64,000 nucleotides of DNA from Amorphochlora amoebiformis (lineage: Eukaryota; Cercozoa; Chlorarachniophyceae): assembly GCA_054601695.1 (NCBI GenBank), contig BAAHQB010000085.1, forward strand, positions 496,001 to 560,000. Reading direction: 5' to 3'. The translations under genes were made by a program, and so were the position numbers. Below, one piece after another: positions 56,127-64,000 of this stretch; the stretch's first letter is position 1; every line of letters begins with the position of its first letter. The notes beneath the pieces were generated by a model. That model searched no databases and was not told where the DNA came from. It saw nothing but the letters and a program-made list of their open reading frames with translations.

Positions 56127-57092
56127 ATAAATATGTCACATATGTGCTAGTAAATATTCTACATATACATACGTAAATATGTTTTTTTTTATGTTCATCC
56201 ATATTCGTACAAATAAAGATATCCTTACGTATATTATATACACATACTAATACATATAATATATATATGTATATATTCATAAATTATATACAAATCCAAA
56301 TATATATGTATATATATCTCTATTATTTATATATTTACATATTATAATGTACAGGTTGGTCTGATGGGTTCCTATGGTGTTGTGGACACGAAAAAGCACG
56401 CCACTGCCTTTGCGAGAGCCATGACCACCGAAGAGGCTCAAGGTTTGTATAAGTGTATATCGATATCTCTGTGCATTCATATTATTATATTTTTGTAGTC
56501 ATACATATACTATGTATGCGATTATGTGGTAAGCAGTGTGTAGAGAATACATATATCTAATTTATGTATGTAAGTGTATAGTATATATTATACATAGTAT
56601 AATATGGATATATATATATATATATATTATATACTATATATATATATATATTATATACTATATATATATATATATTATATACCATATGTATATATATATA
56701 TATATTATATATATATATATATGTACATTGTCCTCATATGTACATGTGTATTTACATGTGAATATATTTATATATAATTACACGTATATATATTATATAT
56801 GTGTGAAATACATATACACATTTGTAATAAAATAGGTACATATATATACACATATAAACATACACATATATATATATATGTATATATGTATTATATAAAA
56901 ACAGTATAAAGGTTAAAATACCCCTAAAACATCCACATTTACACATCATACACACTATTATACATAGTGCATAAATAACGCATATACTAGATATAACCAC
57001 ATATACGATAAAATATTTATCTCACAGCTATCGCAACACGCATCCAGAGCGCCTTAGGATCCTCTTGGGGTTCCAGTTGCAACCTGATGTGA
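48331..57092 (+). CDS. TRIM-like RING / B-box / B-box / coiled-coil protein, 19 exons
   Basis: Predicted 383 aa (1152 nt). Exons: 48331-48340, 48432-48526, 48733-48815, 49528-49620, 49992-50060, 50411-50480, 50842-50895, 51392-51466, 51899-51934, 52491-52544, 53110-53156, 53319-53388, 53632-53671, 54084-54145, 54573-54611, 55136-55186, 55466-55516, 56355-56442, 57028-57092 (TGA). RING C3HC4: C38, C41, C53, H55, C58, C61, C75, C78. B-box 1: C106, C109, C118, C121, C126, C129, H134, H136. B-box 2: C157, H160, C169, C172, C177, C180, H186, H189, H192. A charged coiled coil follows (about 195-330), with no SPRY or other C-terminal domain. By analogy with TRIM proteins it is probably an E3 ubiquitin ligase; substrate unknown. 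The 10 nt first coding exon is the least certain part. Confidence 0.92.
49655..49745 (+). repeat. GA-rich patch in TRIM-like gene intron 4
   Basis: GAGAGAGAGGATGG-type purine-rich run shortly after exon 4; no coding signal. Confidence 0.7.
52340..52510 (+). repeat. Degenerate repeats of an acceptor-plus-exon-start at TRIM-like exon 10
   Basis: The true acceptor ATAGGTTCATCGTCGTAATGA (52487-52507) is preceded by three look-alikes: GTAGGCTTATCGTCTCAATAA (about 52345), ATAGATTCATCATAATAAAT (about 52382) and GTAGGTTCATCTTAACAAAT (about 52444). TA sequence separates them. Confidence 0.65.
54005..54086 (+). repeat. Tandem duplication of the intron end before TRIM-like exon 14
   Basis: The segment AGTTTATTCGG(G)TGATTTTGACTTAAAAAAA followed by TAG or ACAG occurs at about 54005-54040 and 54049-54083. 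The second copy carries the acceptor used in the model. Confidence 0.85.
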
Positions 57093-57488
57093 TCTCTCTC
57101 GACAAGAAGCCAGGAAGGAAAGGGGGGTCTAGACTTAGCTAGTTAGTCTAGTAGTGCCGAACTAATATTAATACAAGTAATACTACAATACTAGGCGGAA
57201 TTCGATCTTAGGAAAAATCTAGACTACAGCTAGGCCTCATGCTTGTAATGTCACAGAACAAATCAGAAGGTAAGCGCTATCTATGAAGCAATCTTATCGC
57301 CTGTGATTTACTGGATTTAATAGATTAAGGGTAGCCTCAAGATACCAGAGATATTGCACATCAATATTTGGTACAAAGAAAAGGATTAGTTATCTGACCA
57401 GAGCTCATATATACTAATCATAGCTAATTGCTCATTAGTAAATTAATTTAAAACTTGCACTTGCGGTTGCGCTGATTAACACCTATTT
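57093..57488. other. Convergent intergenic region with CTAG-rich segment
   Basis: About 400 bp between two converging stop codons. The first 150 bp are rich in CTAG steps (TAGCTAGTTAGTCTAGTAG-type). No frame or RNA gene is seen. It should hold both 3' UTRs. Confidence 0.5.
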
Positions 57489-57787
57489 TCACCGTTGAAT
57501 TGAAAGACCTGTAATTTTCTTCTCTATATCTTGCATCTGGTTCTCAAGGGCCTAAAATAATGAATGCCTAGAAATCAGTGACGCTGAATTATACATTATA
57601 AAAACATATATAATACATTCTATATGTATATTGTATATATATATCTAGTATATGTGTGTGTGTACACACACTAGACACACACGCACGTATATTCTGTATG
57701 CATTTGTAAAAAAATTGTATGTTTTATACACATATATACATAATATATATATATATATATATAATATTTATATATATATATATATTT

Positions 57788-57825
<38 letters not shown>

Positions 57826-58013
57826 CCACGCACGCACATATATATATCTAATATAGTAAAAATATAAGTAACAGAGATGTGTATATATATACATATAAAT
57901 ACATACATATAAAGGATAATAATAATGCATACATATACATATATATATATGTATGTATATGTGTATATATATATATGTATATAAATATATCTACTATATA
58001 CATGCAACATCAA

Positions 58014-58046
<33 letters not shown>

Positions 58047-59139
58047 TCAAAAAAGGAATTCTACCTTGATGATGGTGTGGCAAGTTTGATGACCATGCAT
58101 CTGCGCAACTGTTGATACATGCACATATATATACACACATATATATGTATATATGTATATTATTTACTAAAATATGTACATGCAATATACATTTATACAT
58201 ACACATATGTATATGTATGATTGTATATAATGTATATTTTAATTTACATATACACGAATGTATACTCACACAAACTCGTGTAAACATTTCTATACAAATA
58301 TGATATATTTTACATATAATATACATGTGAACAGATTTGATTGAATATATAGATATATATATTTATATATTATATATATATATATATATATATGTTTATA
58401 TCCATATGTATGTAATGTTCAAAATCATTATGTGTATGCATTCATCATATACACATGTACATGTATTTCTTTAGTATAAAACGATAATAAATACATATAC
58501 ATACACACATACATATACACAACGGAATCCGACAAATTAACCTATTTTGGTTTTAAGTGGCTCATACGCCCGCTTATTAAGTCTCCAACCCGTGTCCGAA
58601 ACTTCCTTAGCCTAACATATGTAAATCATATATATTGGTATTACATGTACGAATACACATGCACGTAGAACTTATTTTATGTGTATTCATGTACATATGC
58701 AAATATACATGTGTATGCATACGAAGAATATATATATATATATATATGTATATACATATACATATGTACATACACATACACATTTTTAAATACAGAAATA
58801 TAAATAGAGCTGTAAATGTATCATATATATATATACATACATATACATGTAGATATATGTATATGTATTATAAACTTCCACCTGTCGGGCAGCTGCTAAG
58901 CGCTGTACCCCTCTCTTTAACTGGTTGTTGATCTCCTGAAGAACAAATATACCAGCTACATATATGGCATGCATATATTACATATGTAATTGTACATATG
59001 TATATATATATTTGTAATATATGCATGTAATTATTGCATATATATATATATATGTACGTATGTATAAGTTGTATGCATATATACATATATATTTATATGT
59101 ATACATACATACACACACATATATAGTATATAAACATAC

Positions 59140-59176
<37 letters not shown>

Positions 59177-59362
59177 CATGTACATGACGTTAAGGGTTGG
59201 GTTGGGAGATGTTTTCGTATTGGTTGACCTGCATCTCTTTGACCCTCGCGTGCTGTTCGCGTATCTCTGTCACAAATTTGCGCTCGGCGCTCGATAGGCT
59301 GACAAGACGTGCATATATATATATATATATATGCATATATATATATATATATATAGATATGT

Positions 59363-59405
<43 letters not shown>

Positions 59406-59572
59406 GAGAGAGAGAGAGAAAGTCTTGTGAGAGCGATCGAGGTAGAGCATATATATATATATATATATATAATATACATATATATACATATACACACATA
59501 TATATATATTTTAAGAGAGAGAGAGAGAGAAAGTCTTTGTGTGAGAGCGATCGATCGAGGTAAAGCATATAC

Positions 59573-59616
<44 letters not shown>

Positions 59617-59890
59617 TAAGAGAGAGAGAGAGAAAGTCTTCGTGTGAGAGCGATCGAGGTAGAGAGCTCGACTTGATATAAGCAACCTTCCACTCGCTCT
59701 CTCTCTCTATCTCTCCTAACCGTTGTGTCTCGTACGTTGTCTCCCTTTCGCTCTCGTTTTGCTCTTTCGCGCTCTCTCTCTCTCTCTCGTCTCGTTCTCG
59801 CTCTCTCTCTCGTCTCGTTCTCGCTCTCTCTCTCGTCTCGTTCTCTCTCTCTCTCTCTCGTCTCGTTCTCTCTCTCTCTCTCTCTCTCGT

Positions 59891-59922
<32 letters not shown>

Positions 59923-60159
59923 GTTCTCGCTCTCTCTCTCTCTCTCTCTCTCGCGTTCTCGCTCTCTCTCTCTTCTCTCGTTCTCGCGCTCTCTCTCTCT
60001 CTCTCTCGTTCTCACTCTCTCTCTCTTCTCTCGTTCTCGCGCTCTCTCTCTCTCTCGTCTCGTTCTCGCTCTCTCTCTCTCGTCTCGTTCTCGCTCTCTC
60101 TCTCTCGTCTCGTTCTCGCGCTCTCTCTCTCGTCTCGTTCTCGCTCTCTCTCTCTCATC

Positions 60160-60234
<75 letters not shown>

Positions 60235-61056
60235 CTCCCGCTCTCTCCCGTTCTCCCTCTCTCTCTCTCTAATTCTCGCTCTCCATTGTTCTCGCTCGCT
60301 CTCGCTTGCTATCTCTTTCTCGAACCTTCCGCTATTTGCCTGTCGATTTAGTGCGAACTTTGCGCGCTTTAAAAGTCTTTCGGCGTTTGCGATGTGGAGA
60401 TTTACACGCTCCCTGGTGGTACATTTAGTTGTGCATACCTTTTTTACACGCAAGTATAGTTTGTTATTCGTATGTATACAGGTATACAGTCCTTATATAT
60501 ACATGTGTGTATACACATAACGACATACATAATTATGTGCACACACACACATACACATGTATATATACACATAATAGATATATATATATATATGTATATA
60601 TGTCTATATATATATATATATAAATATATATATACACATATATATATATATATGCTGACCGAAGTTGATGTTTATTATTCTTAAGTCGCTCCAGATTTCG
60701 CTTAAGAAGCTCGACATGGTCCCTCTGGGCCCCGAAAATCTTTGAAATATCAAAAGATTATTTTAAAAATTCGGCTGATATTCATGCAAAACCGTCCAGA
60801 ACACACAGTGACGCATCACCGAGTGACACATAGGCTGCAAATTTATTTAAAACACATGTATATATTGTATGTTCAAAAACTGAATATACATATTATATGT
60901 ACATTAATACATATTTACATATATATGTATATATATATATATAAATGTAAACAATAATATAGAATATGTATATATATATATATATATATATATGTAATAT
61001 CATAAATACATATTTACCAACCTTACAGACACATATATACAGCTTCATACATACAC

Positions 61057-61091
<35 letters not shown>

Positions 61092-61436
61092 TATATATAA
61101 CCATACAAACACATAGGTTTCAACCTTAGGAAGGACATACTATATACAGGTTAACATGTATATATGTGTATATATATATGTATGTACATATATATATATT
61201 ATATTTATATATACATATATTACCTTAGGAAGGATCTCAAGGCGCACACAGGTCTCCTTGTGGAGCCGATGAAGTGCTAAATATCCCTGTTATAAATATA
61301 TACATATGTAATTATACAAAAATATATATGATATTATAAATACACATATATATATATTGCTATATATATATATATATATATATGTCACAACATAAATATA
61401 TGTGTATATATATATATATATATACAAACATGTACA

Positions 61437-61471
<35 letters not shown>

Positions 61472-62790
61472 TAACGTAAATGTATATACATGAACATTCA
61501 TACAAATATACATTTTAAGTAAATAAGTACATCCATAAACTTGTCCCAGCTTGGACGAAATGCCTTCAATGCCTTCGGGTCTGACAGAGCCTATAAATTA
61601 TATATTGTATATACGTATTTACACATATATGCACGCCTATATATACATATATATATGTATGTAAAAATATATACACACATATATATATGTATATATATGT
61701 ATATATTATATGAAAACATTGTGTGCATAACATTTTTGTGCTATATATGTATACACATGTTTGTGATACAGAGTGTCCATATACGAAATTATGTAAGTAT
61801 ATATAATGTATATGTATGTACATATATATATAAATATATATGTATGATATACATACAATATATATAACATACATGTATATATACATTAGTATACATATTC
61901 AATATATATTACTAGGTCTCTGAGAGATGCCTCTCCGTCTTTCGAAGAGCACCAATGCCGTATTTGTTCCCTGAATGTTCGTTTGAATTGATACATCTAC
62001 ATGTACAATAAGAACATTTATTTATATATATAATATATATATATACATATATTGTGTGTATATATATATGTATGTATATTCATATATACTTTTTCTAGAT
62101 GAGTTAATTCATATACGTATATACTGAGTTGTATTATATTATATTACATCTACATATATATATATATATATTTTTGGATGTATATATCTGTATTTAGTAC
62201 CTATATGTATTTATAATTCTGTGTAACTTTCAATATGATATATTTACGTAGAACAAACAGATATACATATATATATAGATATATAAATATATATATATAT
62301 ATATATTTATACTAATGTTTATTATGTACATATTGTAATGTAATGTAATATTGCATGCAATATATATATATATAAACATATTTTCATATATATATATACA
62401 TATATATATATACATGCATGCATATACAAAAACAAAAACAAAAAAATTTACTGACAATTCCTTCTTGTCGATCTGGTAATAGATATCCAGAAATGACCTA
62501 AATCCCTTCCCTCTTAACGCCTCCTTCCCCTCCCCTTCCGCCCCCTCTTCCCCGTCCTCTCCAAAATATTCGTCTGGTCCTGTAGTGTGTATGTTTTTAA
62601 AATTCCAAGAATCTCTTTCTTGCTGCCTCACTATCTATCTCTATCCGTATCTCATCTCAATCTTTCTCCCCTCAATCTCTCCCATTTACCCTCTGTTTTC
62701 GACCTCCAGGTCACGTGTGGCAACATGTTACTAGTTTGTAAGAACAGCGAAAATGTCTTCTTTTTTTGATTTACCGCTTTGCTTGGGCAT
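57489..62790 (-). CDS. Unrecognised coiled-coil protein, at least 11 exons
   Basis: Predicted 243 aa (732 nt) from the ATG at 62790. Exons on the minus strand in order: 62790-62775, 62579-62452, 61996-61913, 61590-61531, 61286-61224, 60739-60660, 59298-59229, 58935-58882, 58611-58542, 58108-58065, 57551-57489 (TGA). Phases agree throughout. The N-terminus has an acidic Gly/Glu stretch ([17 protein letters not shown]). The middle reads [34 protein letters not shown] and [15 protein letters not shown]. From about residue 120 it is charged helix with heptad character, ending [17 protein letters not shown] do not recognise the family. The 5' end is uncertain: exon 1 is also open in frame back to an acceptor at 62806 and joins in phase to a candidate exon at 63270-63336, so this may be the C-terminal part of a larger protein. 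Confidence 0.8.
59402..59672 (-). repeat. Three-copy repeat with GA run, inside an intron
   Basis: A unit AAGAGAGAGAGAGAGAAAGT followed by CTT(T/C)GTGTGAGAGCGATCGAGGTA(G/A)AGC starts near 59403, 59513 and 59617, separated by (TA)n. It lies in the intron between the sixth and seventh exons of the coiled-coil gene. Confidence 0.9.
59695..60315 (+). repeat. CT-rich minisatellite, ~600 bp
   Basis: Irregular units of CTCTCTCTCGTCTCGTTCTCG type. Long Ser/Leu/Arg frames on the plus strand and Arg/Glu frames on the minus strand come from the repeat. It is intronic to the coiled-coil gene. Confidence 0.92.
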
Positions 62791-62806
62791 TCTGACGCAA
62801 ACGTCT

Positions 62807-63069
62807 CTGATATCATGTGGACGGCGTAAATATTGAGTTTATGTGTATATGCATACGCATTATTTTTTTGATAAATATATATTTACAAATATATGGTTAC
62901 AAATGTATCTAGTACATGTACGTAAATATATACGTAATATGCAGTATATCTCACCAAACATACATATGTACACGAACGTCTCTATATACATACATGCATA
63001 AATACATACGTAGCACTAGTGTACAATCCCTCTTTCCCCCCGGAAAACACATTCTATTGTGGAGGATAG
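62807..63069. other. Low-copy AT-rich spacer
   Basis: About 260 bp with TA/CATA patches and no supported exon. If the candidate exon at 63270-63336 belongs to the coiled-coil gene, this is intron; otherwise it is upstream DNA. Confidence 0.4.
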
Positions 63070-63262
63070 AGGAATAGGTCTACAGAGATAGGGATGGAAG
63101 AGAGATCGGGGATGGAAGAGAGATCGAGAGACTTAGAGGGTAGCCTAGAAAGAGGGAAGAGAAAAGAGAGAGGCAAATGGGACAGCAGAGAAAGAGAGAG
63201 ATGAGAGAGGAGAGAGCAAGAAAGTGAGAGGATTTAGAGGGAGGGAGCAGAAGAAAGAGAGG
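63070..63262 (+). repeat. GA-rich block
   Basis: GGAAGAGAGATCGGGGATGG (partly duplicated) followed by GAGAGAGAGATGAGAG-type purine-rich sequence. No coding signal. Confidence 0.8.
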
Positions 63263-63269
63263 AAGTCAC

Positions 63270-63336
63270 CTTCCGCCTTCCCCGGCCAGCATGACGACGT
63301 AACGTCCTATGAGCTGCCCGCTGATCACACCACACC
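63270..63336 (-). CDS. Candidate exon, strand not certain
   Basis: On the minus strand CTACTAG precedes 67 nt open in one frame (CGVISGQLIGRYVVMLAGEG) ending before GTGACT. Its phase joins exactly to the extended first exon of the coiled-coil gene (62806-62775). The same DNA is also open on the plus strand (SPSAFPGQHDDVTSYELP... then TAG), so the assignment is tentative. Confidence 0.35.
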
Positions 63337-63339
63337 CTA

Positions 63340-63860
63340 GTAGACCCTTAGAGATTGTATATTGTATATGAAAGCATTCATACGTTGTGTACATATATGT
63401 ATGTATATATATTCTCATCTATAAATATAAGTATATATATATATATATATGAATGTGCTTGAAATATATATACACATATATATATATATATATAAAATGT
63501 ATATAAATATATGCATATATATTATATATAAGTATACGCAACCACTCTGTAAGTGTGGGCGAACCAATGATTCAGTATATCTGAAAATATAACACTGGTA
63601 CACATATATGTAAAAACATGTACATATATTATAATTCCATATATAAATCTCTCTCTCTCTCTATATATATATGTGGGTACATGTATAAATATATAATATG
63701 TATATATCTTATACATGTAAATACCTATACATATATATATATATGTATATTTATACATCATAGTTGCATACATGCAAAAAGGCATTCACAAAGAACAGCT
63801 ATACTAAACTGCAATCAAGTACACCTCTTGACTGAGTGCACCGCTACCCTGCATAAGTGC
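63340..63860. repeat. TA microsatellite with low-copy patches
   Basis: (TA)n. A patch at 63535-63590 has a minus-strand acceptor (TTTTCAG) and a short open frame (LNHWFAHTYRVV), but it does not join in phase with the neighbouring candidates. Confidence 0.6.
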
Positions 63861-63863
63861 TAC

Positions 63864-63929
63864 GTATTCAACCCCCGTATCCCCGCCTAGTGCCTCCAGG
63901 CCTTCCCCCAAACCTTCTTCGCCTGATTC
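63864..63929 (-). CDS. Exon of a gene continuing past the right edge
   Basis: On the minus strand AATCTCCAG precedes 66 nt open in frame, Gly/Glu-rich (ESGEEGLGEGLEALGGDTGV), ending before donor GTAGCA. Base composition is clearly non-repetitive. It belongs either to the 5' part of the coiled-coil gene or to a separate minus-strand gene; the partner exons lie outside the window or were not identified. Confidence 0.5.
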
Positions 63930-64000
63930 CTGGAGATTAAGATTGAATTTTGTGAGAATTTTCTAGATCTTCTCTCGTCTTCCCCAGTGCGACTTATTGT

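Noticed and set aside
59716-60520. 200-265 aa Ser/Leu/Arg frames
   Set aside because: Translations of the CT minisatellite inside an intron of the coiled-coil gene.
63835-63892. Plus-strand frame ECTATLHKCYVFNPRIPA followed by a stop
   Set aside because: The minus strand over the same bases has a good acceptor, a longer open frame and a donor, so the minus-strand exon is preferred.

Overview
The window looks like nuclear DNA of an intron-rich eukaryote, most likely a protist. Evidence: genes split into many short exons with GT-AG introns, eukaryote-type tRNA genes, a eukaryotic ribosome-biogenesis protein (ESF1), a RING/B-box/B-box protein, and vertebrate-type telomeric repeats (TTAGGG/CCCTAA). 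I cannot name the species. Very little of the window is coding; most is (TA)n-type microsatellite, GA/CT simple sequence and interstitial telomeric repeat.

Left part (1-7.3 kb): TA microsatellites alternate with degenerate CCCTAA tracts. A short conserved motif recurs beside the telomeric repeats. At 7.29-7.66 kb lie four tRNA genes on the minus strand (Arg, Ser, Asp, Leu). At 7.91-10.80 kb is an eight-exon plus-strand gene with a Sel1-like repeat.

Middle desert (10.8-28.4 kb): no confident gene. It holds telomeric-repeat islands, including a seven-unit higher-order array at 14.1-14.7 kb and an inverted head-to-head pair at 21.7 kb, plus a ~490 bp (AG)n tract, GA/CT minisatellites and several small local duplications. 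Two isolated exon-like islands (24.35 and 25.2 kb) could be gene relics.

Right part (28.5-64 kb): gene-rich by local standards. ESF1 (plus, 32 exons, 28.47-44.78 kb) converges on a SOUL-family heme-binding-like gene (minus, 6 exons, 45.63-48.28 kb). That gene is divergent, with only 48 bp between start codons, from a TRIM-like RING/B-box/B-box/coiled-coil gene (plus, 19 exons, 48.33-57.09 kb). The TRIM-like gene converges on an unrecognised coiled-coil gene (minus, at least 11 exons, 57.49-62.79 kb), which may continue toward the right edge, where more minus-strand exons are visible.

I built the exon models by hand from reading-frame continuity, GT/AG sites and phase. For the five genes the summed exon lengths are exact multiples of three and all junction phases agree. 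ESF1 (nucleolar, pre-rRNA processing) and the tRNA genes are translation-related. The other genes show no shared pathway. The most interesting signals are the phase-locked telomere-linked motif family, its presence inside introns where it may supply splice signals, local duplications of 3' splice sites, a probable tRNA-Ser(ACT) in a closely packed tRNA group, and a possible bipartite leader on the SOUL protein.
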